Under the pieces are notes generated by a model, which had not been told where the DNA came from, made no database searches, and worked only from the letters and a program-made list of their open reading frames with translations. The position numbers and the translations under genes are program-made. This document shows positions 45,101-57,300 of a stretch of 64,000 nucleotides of DNA, piece by piece. This DNA comes from Phaeosaccion multiseriatum (taxonomy: Eukaryota > Ochrophyta, other classes). Each line of letters begins with the position of its first letter. Position 1 is the stretch's first letter. The stretch lies in assembly GCA_965112735.1 (NCBI GenBank), contig OZ218955.1, forward strand, positions 1,798,001-1,862,000. Direction: 5' to 3'.

Positions 45101-48100
45101 GTGGGGTGGGGGTGGGGCAAGATGAGACGAATGGGAATGGGGAATGTGAGGTGGTGAGAGGGAGGGCTGTTTGAGTAAAGTGTGTTTCAGCCCCTCCTTT
45201 CCCCCGGTACTGTTCGAGCGCATCCCTCATCCACCCACCCACTCACCCACGCACCAACCAACCTCCTTACTCCCTTCCTCCCTCCCTTCCTCCCTCACTC
45301 ACCCGAGGCGGCCTTCTTTCCTGCCGCTGCGTTCTTCTTGGCTGCTAAGGAGCTTTGTGCCGTCATCCTGCTCATGTCCGACTGCACAACTCAAGTTCGT
45401 GGGTACGCAAAAGCAGATGAAGGGGAAATGTAAGACATACATTCACAAGGTGTGTGCACCCACCTCACCCACCTACGCACGCACGAACGTACGCACGCAC
45501 GCACCGACTCCACGCACCGACCCACCCACCCCACGCACCCACCCAACCAACCATCCATCCACCCAACTCACCTGCACAATGCCGTAGGTGGTGACGACAA
45601 GGTCGTAATTGGCAAGCTTCTTGGGGTCCCTTGTCCTGCCTCCGCCGTGGTACGGGTAGATGGAGAGCGTGTCGCCGCACAGCCGCTTGGCTTCTTCGAC
45701 CCACTGCCCTACGAGAGACACGTGGCACACGACGAGGGTTCCCCTACTCATCACCTTGGCGACCTTGGGTTGCTGGTCCGCGGGGATGGGCGTGAAGAAA
45801 GACTGGTGTGGTGTGATGTTGATGTGGTGTGGTGTTGGTGTGGGGTGGGGTGGGGTGGTGGTGATGTGGTGCGTGTTTGTGTGGTGTGGTGTGGTGTGGT
45901 GTGGTGTGGTGGTGGTGTTATGTACAAGCGAGAAGGCCGGACAAGAGAGGAGCAGTAGCGGAGAAGCACTTTCAGTTTGAGAGTCAGGGGGGAGGCGGTC
46001 AGAGAAAAGGGCGGAGGGGCGGGGAAGCACGACCCTCTCCCTCCGTTGAGTGTCTGCTCTGCTCCTGACCCCAGCGACGGATGGCAGCCCACCTCCCCCC
46101 CCCCCCCCCCCCGGCCCTTTAACAATCATACCTTGGGCAGCTCCGGCCCCCAAGCTCTGGTCTCAGCGGTGTCCTCCGGGGCGGGGTTGAGTAAGTGCAC
46201 AGCGAGGGTGCTTGCTGTCTTGCCCAGGCCCATCTCATCACAGAGGAAGCCGCCCTTGATCTCCGAGGCCCAGGGGGGCTTGTAACTGAACTTGTTGAGG
46301 ATGGGGGAGAACCACAGCCCCTGACAGCCGGCGGGCAGGTTGAGGGAGATGTCTTCGGGCTTAATCTCCGCCCAGAGGTGCTGCGGTGTATGTATATGCG
46401 TGTGGGGGTTGGACGGGGGGAGGGGGAGAGGGACGGGGGGGGAGGGGAAAGAAGGGTGAACAACAAACAACCAACGTCAGCCAAGCAGGAGAACAACACG
46501 ATCAGGAGCAGGAGAGTTTCTGACCCGCTACCCTCCCCCTCTACGCCTCTCGAACCGTCAGCACACCTCCCATACGCCTCCATGATCGAACTTTCTCACC
46601 CACTCACCCACCCCACTCCACCCCACCCACTCACCCACCCCATCCACTGCCACCCACCCACCCACGGGCTTACTGATCCATGCCCACACGCTGACGTACT
46701 CACCTGGTTGATGCCCTTGGGCAGCCCCTCCTGGTCGAGCATGAACTGCACGCACTGCATCTGGTGCTCGTATAGCGTCACCACGAGTTCTTCTGGCTGC
46801 TTTTCGAGGGTCTTGTGGCCCAGCGACTCGTAGTACTGCATGGCTTCGCGGATGGAGCGAGGGAAGAGCCCCTTCTTGTTGAGGGCTTTGAAGGCCCGGC
46901 CCTGTTTGTGTTGTGTTGTGTTGTGTTGTGTGGTGACGTACACAATCAAGGGTATGTGAGTATGTGCGCGCATGTGGGAGCAGGGATGAAATACAAGGCG
47001 AGCAAGCGAACACACAAACACACAGACGCCCCCCCCGTGCCTTCTCTCCTCTCGGCCGCCAACCCCGCCCGCCCACTGCGCTCACGTCCTCTCCTCACGC
47101 ACACGGCTCACACGAACCTGCTGCCTGAGAGTGGTAAAGAGGCCCTTGATGCTAACGTCCATGCTGTGCTTTACTCCGTAGCTCGCCTTGGAGGGCTCAA
47201 AGGTCTTGCCACCCGCCACGGCCTCCTTGTTATACTTTGCCAGGGCCTCCTCCTCGTCCTCCTTGTCGGTCACATCATCGTCATCACTTGCACCCGAGGA
47301 GGAGGAGGAGGAGGAGGAGGAAGCTCCGCCACTGCCACTGCCACTGCTGCTGCCACCGCTGTTGCCACCGCTACTACTGGCACCTCCATCCTTGGCACCT
47401 CCCTCCTTGGCACCGGTTTTGGGCAGGCCGTGCTTGAGGACCCCTCTTCGGCCGTACATGATTCGCTCAAGGACGAGCCTGAAGTCGGGAGTCGAGTTGT
47501 TGTACGAGAAAGTGGTAGGCGCCACGTCTGCCACCTCGGGACAGACCATCCCCTGGGGACATGAGGGAGCGGCAGGAGGAGGAGGAGGAGGAGGAGCAGC
47601 AGCAGCAGCAGGAGGAGGAAGAGGGACTCGACTCGTGAAGGAGAAGGAAGGAAGAAAGGAAGAACACAACACCGGCACCCACCCTCTACAGGTGGGTTCC
47701 CTCTCTCCCTCCTACTGCCTGGTACTGTCTGCTTCTGCCAGCCTTTTCAACCCCTTTTCTCACCCACCCACCTTGGGCGTAAGCAGCAGCTCCAAGTCCA
47801 TCCTGCCCGTGTTCGTGTCCTTGTCGTAGCACATGCGGTAGCGTGCCTCCACCAGCCGCTGCTGCTCAGCGATGACCACGTTCTTGACGAAGCTGCGGTC
47901 AGAGGAGCGCGTCATGTAGAAGCCCTCGGCAAAGCCGCCCAGAGCGCTGTGCGTGAGTGAGGGAAAGAGAGAGAGAGAGGGAGGGAGGGAGGTGTGAAGG
48001 GAGGTGTGGAGAGAGGCATATGGGCAGGGGGGGAGAGAGGGTTGAGGCGCTGAGGGTTGGCGAAGCCCCCAGCGGTTTTCATACACAAGCGCACACTTCT

Positions 48101-49544
48101 TCAACAGAGCAACACATGCACACCAACCCCCGCCTCCTTGCGTCTGGCGTGCATCCAAGCGTCCAGTGCCCTCTTCCTCCTCCACCACCACCTATACCAC
48201 CCCCAACCCCCCTTCTCCCTCTCCTCCTCTCACCCGATGTCCTTCTGAAGCTCCGCGATAACGTTGCTGGTGGGACAGGGTCCGATGTACCGCTCGAAGA
48301 AGATGGTGTGCTTTCTGCTCTCCCTGCCAGAAGGCGCCCCAACAGTGCTACTGTGTGCGCTGCTGGTGGACACCCTAGAGACATTCAAAGAGAGGGAGAG
48401 CAAACCAGCAGTTAGCCCAGGTAGGTAGATAGGTACCGAAATGTAGCGGCGCGGAGTCTCAATAACAAGCGCAGCTCGATGCCAGGCAGGACACACGCCT
48501 TCGCCCTCACTCCCTTCTCTACCCCTTTCCCCTCCCCGTCCCCCCTCTCTCGCAAAACACAGACGGCCCGGCCGACCGACCGCCTAACCAACCTCCCTCC
48601 CTCCCTCCCCCCCTCCCTCCTGACCTGATCTCGAAGGGCATCTTCTTCACAAGCCCGAGGCGAATGGGACCGAAGCTCTGGGGAGGTACATTCGCGAGTG
48701 CCACAGAAGGGGCGGGGATGGGAGCGCCGATGGTAGCCGCCTCCCACGGCGCCTTGAGGGGTTCGGACCCCGCTCCACCCCTACTCTTCTTAAAGCCCAG
48801 GGTGAGGTTGACTCTTCCTTGCTGGCCGCTCGGCACGCTCTGACTGTAGAGGTCCAGCTGTTGCCTCAGCCTCCGAATGGCCGCCTCGCAGTGGGTGACT
48901 TGTGTGCGGTAAGTGGTCCTCAGCTCCTGTTGTTGAGAGGCGGGAGGTGGGAGGTGGGTGTGTAGTGTATAACATTCGTTGTGTGGTGTGCCATGTATGT
49001 ATTGGTGTGGGTGAGGGGAGGTGAGAGATGGGAGAGGCGTGGGGCCCGGCTTGCTGGCACGCCGGTAGGTTGACCACTCCTGACACTCACGAGCACACTC
49101 TCACACTATGACATTGACACAGACACCTTCTAAAGTGCTTCCAGTCACACCTGACACTTGGCACTCCTTGACACTTCCCCCCCCCCCCTCTTCCACTGAG
49201 ATACTGACCTTCTCCTTGGTCGCCAGGATGTCCTTCAAGCTGACCTTGGTGGCGTGCAGCTCCTCGGCTCGGGTGATGTTCAGCAGCCTGACGGAAGTTA
49301 ACAACAATAACAGCAACAAGTAGGAGGAGGCGAAGGAATAAAACATACAATGTCTGTCCATAGAAAGCATCTACATTATCCTCATCATCATCACGCATGT
49401 CCTCCCAAACCTCCCCCCTTGTGTGGTCTGCCATCACAAGAAGCATGCATCACAAGCCTGATAATGTACTGACCGGATGTACTGCACGAAATTACTGTGC
49501 CTGTTCCTGATGAAGTCCCGCATGGCCACGCAGATGCTGTAGGG

Positions 49545-49575
<31 letters not shown>

Positions 49576-50655
49576 GCACCACACACACGCATTCACACAC
49601 ACACACACACAGCGGCGGGGGATACGACGGAGGAAGAAGGGGGCAAGTAGGTAAGCAACACAACACATTGACTGAGCGTGGGGAGGGTCTCGCGCTTCCT
49701 CATACTCCACTCCAACCAAGCCGTGACGCCTCTGCTCGGCGTGAACCCAACCACAGATAGCCGAGCCCACCCCATGTTCACCCGGCCGCCCCATGGCTTC
49801 TGACTCTTAACGACTCAACTCACCCGCAGCGGCACTTGATGCGGTCGGCGGGTAGGGCGACTCCGGCAGCGATGGACAGCCTCGAGTACTCCTTGTAGAC
49901 AGTGTTGAGCAAGTCCGCATCCGCCACCTCACAGAAGGAAGAGTTCTTGGCCTTCCATGCGCGACTGAAGCTGTTGGGTGTTGGTGCAGACAGGCCGGCC
50001 GGCCGGCAGAGGAGGGCAGGGGGTAGAGGGGAAAAGGGTAACAGGAAGAAGAGTCAGAGGCAGAGGCAGAGAAGTATGTAAGGAAGCAGAGTCAGAGGGC
50101 AGAAGGAAGGAAGGAAGGAAGGAAGCAGACGCACTGGCGAGCAGGTACAGTCCGTACCCTCCAGCAGCGTATTGTGGCGGCGGGGAGGGGTTCCATCAAG
50201 GGCCGTTGACGCTATCCAGTCGAAGAAGCACCCACTCGGGGGAGCCAAATCAACACCTCACCCACGTTCAAGCTCACACCCCAAACTCAAACTACTCACC
50301 TGTCAAAGGTGAGCCCAGCACCGATTTGGTGGCCTCGTACGGTAACCTGAGATGGAACAAAAGGCGGGGCAAAGCAAGCCAAAGCAAAGCGCAGAAAGCG
50401 AAAGAGAGAGCAAAGCGAGTGGGTTAGAGGCTCACAGCTTCACGAAGGGAAGAGCCGTGCGTAGGCTTCAAACGCCCCCTCTTTCCCTCCTTCCTTCCCC
50501 AAGCCGTCAACCAAACAACCAAGCCACTTCACCAATGCCCTGACCTTCGTCATTAAGCGCTCCCTCTCCTCCTGGTCCTTCTTGGCCTTCTCGGCTCTCT
50601 CTTTGGCCTCCTTCTTGTGCTGGCGCATCATTTGCCAGCTGTGGAGAGTTGCGCG

Positions 50656-50698
<43 letters not shown>

Positions 50699-50988
50699 TA
50701 CGAACAAATCAGTAGTCCATCGCATGTATGGAGTGAGTGAGGGCCTCAGACGTGGCTGCAGTGGCCGGTTTGGTTGGTGTGCTTTGGGGACCGGACCCTC
50801 TCTCTCTCACCCCTACTTGTGTCGACACTACCCTTCACTCTTCACGTCCACTCCCCCTCGCCCCCCTCCCGCCCACACCCCCACATCAACCCTCTCCCCT
50901 CACTCCCCCCTCCCACAGAAAAAAAAGCAGCTTGGAAGGAGGGAGAGAGAAGACCAAACAACACGTCAGACGCGCTGACAAAGCGCAT

Positions 50989-51033
<45 letters not shown>

Positions 51034-51947
51034 CTCTCTCTCTCTCACGCACGCGCACCCACGCACCGGTATCGATCAGGGCCGGTCGAAGTAGCGTGGC
51101 AGTGCGAGTTCTTCCAACTGGGGCACTCGCTGGCCTTGATATCGCACACGTAGCAGAAGCACATGGCGCAAAACTTCTCCCTCATGGCCTGGGCCGGGTT
51201 GGAGAAGAGATTGTTCTCGCAGTTCTGTCTCAAGTGCGGCAGGCCCTCCCCCGTAGTCCCAATCACCTCCATCTCATCATCATCTTGCCCTCCGTCAGCC
51301 CGGGCCTTCTTGCCCCCCCCATCCCCCGCCCCTGCCGGCACAGCGGCTTTGGGGGCCTCCACCTCCTGCACCTCATCGTCGTCGTCATCGAACGTGCCGC
51401 GTGCCGCTGCGGCAGGCAGAGGTCGCTTCACACCACGTGCCCCTTCTGCCTTCACTGCTGGTGCCGCTCCACCTGTCGTCAGTCAGTCAGCAGTCAGTCA
51501 GTCAGTCATCGATAGTGGTGGTGGAGGTCACACACAGCGTGTGGAGTAAGGTACGCGGAGAGGAGAGGGGCAGCCAAGCGGAGCGAGGTGTGCGAGGGGG
51601 GGGGGGGCTTCTGTAAGTAGACGATGAGAAGTGAACGCTTGCGTGGAAGGAGCGATGGAAAGAAAGACAGATAGATGCGGAGAGACCGAGACTGGTGTAG
51701 ACACCAAAGGGGGCACTCACAAACACGCCCCCACACACACACCTGCTGATGCCCCTCCCCTTGCCGGGCCGTACTTCTCCTGCTTGAGTCGCGCCAGGGC
51801 GCTCATAGTGGACGCTCCGGCAGACCCAGAGGCGGGCGCTCGTGCCGTTGTTGCTCCCGCGGCAGAGGGTGCCGTCCGGACAGGTGTGAGAGAGGGACCA
51901 TTGTCCTCGTCGCTGCTGTCACACAGATCAATCACGTCGCTAGACAT
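41791..51947 (-). CDS. SNF2-family ATPase with RING finger (Rad5/HLTF/SHPRH-like) plus N-terminal Cys/His module
   Basis: Predicted DNA translocase and E3 ubiquitin ligase for replication-damage tolerance or chromatin remodelling. Twenty-three exons from 51947-51743 to 42119-41791 sum to 1541 aa; all phases agree. The N-terminus starts MSSDVIDLCDSSDED, a SIM-like acidic motif, followed by a Cys/His module (EKFCAMCFCYVCD, CPSW, HCHA) across 51290-51090. Exons 3-11 encode coiled-coil and unassigned sequence with a Ser/Gly run. SNF2 motifs: I DEMGLGKTAS (46132-46380 exon), Ia GTLVVCHVSLVGQW, II RIVLDESHSIR, III RRWNVTGTPFNT. The RING lies between the lobes at 43922-44191 (CPICSEIV, CGHTFCHQC, CPVTGC). 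Lobe 2: VFSQFSSTLAWL, SGAVGINLTQANNV and VI QAIGRVHRLGQTRPV. An Ala-rich linker follows the RING. The RING inside the helicase is diagnostic of the Rad5/HLTF/SHPRH group. Confidence 0.92.
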
Positions 51948-52904
51948 CCTTACTCTTTCTCTTTTTCTCTCTTTTTTTACACTCTTCTATCTCCTGTCAT
52001 TGGCTGCGGATGGTACTGTGGTGGCAAAAGGGTGTATGGGGGGGGGGGGGGGGGAAGGGGGCTTTGAGTCCAGGAGGGTGGGGGGGCGCGTATGAGACCA
52101 AGGGTAAAGGATGTTGACAGAGCAAGTGAAGTGATTGTCAATCATGCTCACTAGCAGGAGAAGAAGGAGAGGATAGGAAGGGGGCACATGGTTCAATAAC
52201 TGCCTGACCAAACGGCGCTATTTTGGGCCTTCCCACCGGACTCAACCCGCGGGAAAAGCCCACCCCAAAAGACGAGGTTGGAAGAGGAGTAGAGACTACA
52301 TGGCTCACACGGCCCTCTAAGCCTCCGCCCCCCCAACCCTCTCCGCCCCCTCTTCTAGCGGTAACAAGGCCTCTTCCCCCGAATCCTCCCTCCCGCTCTT
52401 TTCTTCCAACCAAGACCCCCACCCGTATCACAACCAGCCACCTAAGGAGGTGAGCACGAGTTAGGGAGGGGCTAGCGCCACATACATCCTACCTCCCCTC
52501 AAGTCCCTTCAAGAGAGAGAAGTTTGAATCTCCCGCGCTCAAACATGTAAATCTCGAGACCAGGAAACCCAACGCGTGACGAGCAGGACAAGAGCGTGAA
52601 AATCACTCCATTCTTACCTTGTAGATCCGTTGCTCACACTCCACAAGTGCGCTTTCTTTCGTTCCTCTTTGTGTCGCCTCCTGTGTGTCGCCTCCTCGCG
52701 GCTGAATTTCTATACCAGCTCATTCGCCCCTCCCCTTCTCCCAAATCCCCAAATGTAAAGCGATAGTATCGTAAAGCGTAAAGCGCTACCGTAAAGCTCC
52801 TGCCAAATGGATTCTCTCCCTACAGAAGAGAAGGGGCAGGGACAGGGACAGGAGCGGGCTCAGGAGCCGCCGAACTCTTGCTGCAGGGCACGGTGAAGGG
52901 GCAA
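51948..52904. promoter_or_regulatory. Divergent region between SNF2-RING and polyprenol reductase-like genes
   Basis: About 0.96 kb between outward-facing starts. A short direct motif CGTAAAGC repeats at 52770-52797 (GTAAAGCG three to four times) upstream of the plus gene. An ATG at 52807 opens a short frame that ends before the enzyme start and could be an upstream ORF. No other gene is seen. Confidence 0.45.
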
Positions 52905-54095
52905 ATGGGGCTGCTGGCCTTCGCAACAGCGGCGGGGGCCTCGACCTGCCAGCAAATCAATGCAATGATGGAAGGGGCGTGGCTCTCCCTCGCGGCGGTC
53001 GCCCTGTGCTCGTCTCTCTTCGGCCACCTGCGCGCCTTGTCCTTGCACGGCAAGCTCCTCGTTCCGCACGGGGGCAATACCAACAACAATACCAACAACA
53101 ACACCCTCATGCCAATGGTGCCCAAGCAGTGGTTCACGCACTTTTATGTCTGCGGCGTCGGTGCTCTGCTCGTCATCGCCTACGATGCAGTTGTTGGAGG
53201 TGGCGAATTGCTCCTCAACCCGCTGCTTCGCCACAGTGGCTGCGCGGACGACGGGGAGGCGGGCGAGGTGCTTGTTCGACGAGGCGATGGGCAAGGGCGA
53301 GGGCTAGGACGGGCCCATCTCTTGGCCGCCATGATGATCATACACACGTCCCGCCGCCTGTACGAGTGCCTCTGCATTCACGTCTTTGGGGACTCGATAA
53401 TGTCTCTCACGGCCTACGGAGTGGGGCTTTTGCACTACCTCTTGGCGGCATTTACCCTCGCCATGGGCTTTGCAACAACCCCTTTGCCCCTGACGCCGCA
53501 GCTTCCCGACTCATCCATCGAGGGGGGAGGAGGAGGTGTGCCTCCCACATGGACCAGCGCGTGCCTTGCCGTGCTGAGCATGCTGTGGAGTAGTACGGGC
53601 GGCGCCTTGCAGGTCGGGGGGGTCATCTTGTTTGTGTTTGCGTCGACGGTGCAGCATCTCGCCCACAGACACCTCGCGAGCCTGAGACAGCGGAAAAGAG
53701 GAGGAGGAGGACGGGAGGGAGCCGCTGCAGGAGCTTCCGGACAGCAGCAGCAGCAGCAGCAGCAGGAGCAGGAGCGCTATGGCATCCCCTACGCCGGCCT
53801 GTTTTCCCTCGTGTCATGCCCCAACATGCTCGCAGAGGCCCTAGTATACGTGTCCTACCTTGCCGTGGCTTCCCCATCGGGGGCGAGCGTGGGTGTTGGC
53901 ACGGATGTGGACGCGGGCGTGGCACAACAGCAGCAGTTGGTGATACAGCCGCAGATGCGCGGCGTGGCGGCCATGTGCGTGTGGGTGTGCGCCAATCAGG
54001 CCGTGGGGGCGGCTCGTACGCATCGCTGGTATGTGGAGCGCTTCGGAGAGACGTACCCTCGGCATCGAAAGAGGATGATTCCTTTCGTATGGTGA
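52905..54095 (+). CDS. Polyprenol reductase / steroid 5-alpha-reductase family protein (SRD5A3/DFG10-like)
   Basis: ER membrane enzyme that reduces polyprenol toward dolichol for N-glycosylation, using NADPH. Intronless, 396 aa from the ATG at 52905. Conserved features: LHGKLL and VPKQWFTHFYVCGVGALL (family VPKRWFxHFY block); HTSRRLYECLCIHVFG (the RRLxExxxV signature); WSSTGGALQVGGVI near the QY/H region; IPYAGLFSLVSCPNMLAEALVYVSYLAV (the catalytic/NADPH region PNYxxE-like); and the C-terminal RTHRWYVERFGETYPRHRKRMIPFVW, typical of the family end. About six hydrophobic segments. Insertions of Asn, Gly and a Gln run make it longer than the roughly 320-aa human enzyme. No ATG lies upstream in frame; a residual intron before 52905 cannot be excluded. 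Confidence 0.88.
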   Translation: MGLLAFATAAGASTCQQINAMMEGAWLSLAAVALCSSLFGHLRALSLHGKLLVPHGGNTNNNTNNNTLMPMVPKQWFTHFYVCGVGALLVIAYDAVVGGGELLLNPLLRHSGCADDGEAGEVLVRRGDGQGRGLGRAHLLAAMMIIHTSRRLYECLCIHVFGDSIMSLTAYGVGLLHYLLAAFTLAMGFATTPLPLTPQLPDSSIEGGGGGVPPTWTSACLAVLSMLWSSTGGALQVGGVILFVFASTVQHLAHRHLASLRQRKRGGGGREGAAAGASGQQQQQQQQEQERYGIPYAGLFSLVSCPNMLAEALVYVSYLAVASPSGASVGVGTDVDAGVAQQQQLVIQPQMRGVAAMCVWVCANQAVGAARTHRWYVERFGETYPRHRKRMIPFVW

Positions 54096-54358
54096 GAGGG
54101 GCCCTTTTTGTCCATGTTCAAGGCAGAGCAGAGCACAGAGGGACGCCGAGAGACGCTGCTATCGATTATATATATATATGAGGCGCAGAGGACGAACATG
54201 CCACTCCTGTTTATGGAGAGAAAGAAGAAGTACTTTGCGTCATTATTATAGTGTAATGATTTCTTTTTGGATTGTTGCTCTGCTGCTCAAAGAAAAAAAG
54301 GCGCCAGTGCTTTGATTTTGTCACTAAATACTAAATAACATCCCTATGGTACCCAACT

Positions 54359-57300
54359 TCAAATGTGTAGCACCCGGTTGATGCCTCGGTCCAGCCATGT
54401 CTCCTCCTCCTCCCCCTGCCGAATCCCATTCGCCCGAGCCTCCTCTTCCTGCTGCAGGCGCTGCTGCTCCTGCTGCTGCTGCAGCTTGCTCTCTTGCCGC
54501 CGCTCCCACGCTCCTCGCACACCCCCGCCTGTCCGCTTGGCAGTTTCATCAGTTATACCTCCCTTCGCCTTGCCCGATGCCCCAGTGCCTCGCCCCCACC
54601 CCCGCACACCACCCCCAATTCTCTCCCTCAGCCCGCCATGCGTGGCCTCGCCGCTGCTCTTGTTCCTCGTCTTTCTGCCCAGGCTCCACAGTCCGCCCCT
54701 CCCCTCTTCGTCCATCAGGGGAATATCATAGTCCGGGACTTCGAATTTGTCGGGAAAGCTCATGGGGGGCGGTCGCCAGCCTGTTGACTCATGTTCGCCA
54801 AAGCTGGCCAGACCTGCGCATCAAAACGAGAGAGCAGAGAGCAGAGAGGAAAGGGGTGACAACAGAGCAAACGACATGGCACAGCATCAGATGGTTAGAC
54901 AGATGCTCTTTGTCCCACACAACGTCCAATCATATATATACCCAGCATCAGATGGTTAGACAGATGCTCGTTGTCCCACACAATCAATCCACAGGCGACG
55001 ACTTTTCGCTCCTCTCCTCCTTCACTCACCCTCAATCTCTTGCAGTTCCTCTTGGCCATCATGCGCCAAAGTCCGCTCGAGCAGCAGCTGCTCCTGCTGC
55101 TCCTGCTGCTGTTGCCTCTGCTGCTGTCGCAGCTGCAGCTCTCTCTCCATCTCCTCTCGATGCCGCTGTCGCTGCTGCTGCTGGTCCCGCTGCTCCGCCT
55201 CTCGCTGCTCCTCCTCCTGCAGCTGCTGCCGTCGCTGCTGAATCTGCTGTTGTTGGAGCCGCTGGTCCTCCTGCTGCTGCCGCAGTTGCTGTTGTAGCTC
55301 ATCCTCTTCCTCTTGCTGCCGCCGCTGGTGCTTCTGCTGCTGCTGCAGCAGCCGCTGTTCCTGCAGTCGCTGTTGTTCCTCCACCTGCCGCTGCCGCCGC
55401 TGCTGCTGCAGCCGCCGCTGTTGCTGCTGTTGCAGCTGCTCCTCCTCTTCTTGCTGCCGCCGTTGCTCCCGTTGCTGCTCCTGCTGTCGCCGCTGGTGCT
55501 GCTGCTGTCTGGAGCGGAGGTAGTCGTCATAGTAGAGCTCCTGCTGCGGCGGCGGCCTCTGCTGCTGCCGCTGCTGCTGCTGCTGCTGCTGCTTCTGCCC
55601 TCCCGACTGAACGGGCCGGTAGCTCTGCTCTACAGACCCCCCCTGCTTCCTCCCAGATCCCCTGCGGCCGATGCCGAGCATTCCCCCCCGCGGCGAAGGA
55701 GATACGTTACGACGGCTGCTCCTTGACACTTCCTGCCCGGCGCCACCAGTCCTGCCTGTGCTGCTCCTGCTCTTGGCTGTGCCAGCGCTCGCCTGTGGCT
55801 CTTTCGGTGGAGCACGCCTGGACACTCCAGCAGCAGGAGTAGCAGCAGGACGAGAAGGGGCAGCAGGACGAGCAGCAGCACCAGCTGCCCGCCCTCGCGG
55901 AGCTTTGTCGCCCTCCGTTCGGGCGTAGCTATCCGTAGCCACCCCGTCCGCCCCCCTCCCCCGCCGCCCTCCTGAGCTTCTTCCTCCTCCTCCTCCTCTA
56001 GCTCCGCTTCCTCCTCCACCTCCTCTCGTTCCTCCTCCGCCCCTCTTGCTGCGCTGCTCTCTCTCATGCGTAATAAATCCCTGGCGACCCCAGCTTCGGT
56101 ATCCGTCACGCCCGTCACCATCATCCTCCTCCCACTCGTCCTCGCCCCTCCGATACTCTTCACCGTCGTCGCTGTCGTCTCCACTGCCCATGGACAGCAT
56201 GTGGCCAACGTAGAGGCAGCCGGCCACAGGCACGGCCACACGTGCAACCTTAAACGCCGGCACAACAACGCTCTTCGCCCCCTTGCCAACGTTCACCACC
56301 CCGCCAGCTGTGAACCGGCACGTCGTGCTCACTCCTGTGGCGGTCCCCCTGGTCACGGCTCCTACTCCGTGGCCTACTCCGTTCCCCACGGCTCCGATTC
56401 CGCTGCCCACGGCCCCGATTCCACTTCCGACGGCTCCGATTCCACTGCCCACGGCTCCGATTCCGCTCCCCACGGCACCCCCAACAAAGCCTACACCGCG
56501 AGCAACGCCCTTCACTACTCGCACCGGGGTGGTGATGACGTAAAACACTTTGCCAAAGAAGCCGGTTTTGGCCTTGCGCTTTCTCTCCTTCCGCATGCTC
56601 ACTCTCCACGCGACCGGCATCCCTACCGAGCCCAAGACAGAGAGAGGGGGCGGGGGTGGAGAGACACAGTGAGTGAGAGAGTGAGAGAGAAAGAGAGAGA
56701 GAGAGAGTGAGAGGGGCGAATCCGGCACTCCACAAACGAGGTGGCGTGAGTACGGAGGCAAAGGGCCAAGCACGTAGTGTCAAAATGCCGACGGCGGGAC
56801 GGAGAGCAAAAGACAGCACAGGCGTACCCACCCACCCACCAGACGCACACACACGCGCACACACACACCCTACCCACCCACACATCCTACACACCTGCCC
56901 GGGGGCGAGGGAGGCCCTTCCTGAGCACCACAGCGGCGATGTCCGGCTCCATGTCGTCCACCTCGTGGGGTAGGTAGTTGAGTGTCTCCTCAAGGTCCTT
57001 GCGCATCGCCCTCGTGATCATGACTTGCACCGAGGCTTTGTAGGCGTCGGCCTTGGGGGCTGCGTAGTTGCGGCCGCTCTTGTAACCGCCGGCTGTGATT
57101 CGACCGCTACTACTACTGCTGCTGCTGCTGGTGGTGGTTGTGGCGGTGCTGGATGCTGGGGCCGCGGGCCTGGAGGTGGCTTCATCCACAACTGATTGCA
57201 TGTGGGCGTGGGAAGGAGAGAGGTGGGAGAGGAGAAGATGAGAACCCGACGGTAAAAACGGGAAGAAAGGGAAGAGGCTATCCACATCCACAAGGATCAC

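Noticed and set aside
52807-52895. ATG at 52807 as the start of the polyprenol reductase-like gene
   Set aside because: It is in a different frame and stops at 52896. The enzyme frame first meets an ATG at 52905.
54397-55842. 481-aa plus-strand Ala-rich open frame
   Set aside because: It is antisense to the Gln/Arg coiled-coil exons of the minus-strand gene, whose four exons agree in phase.
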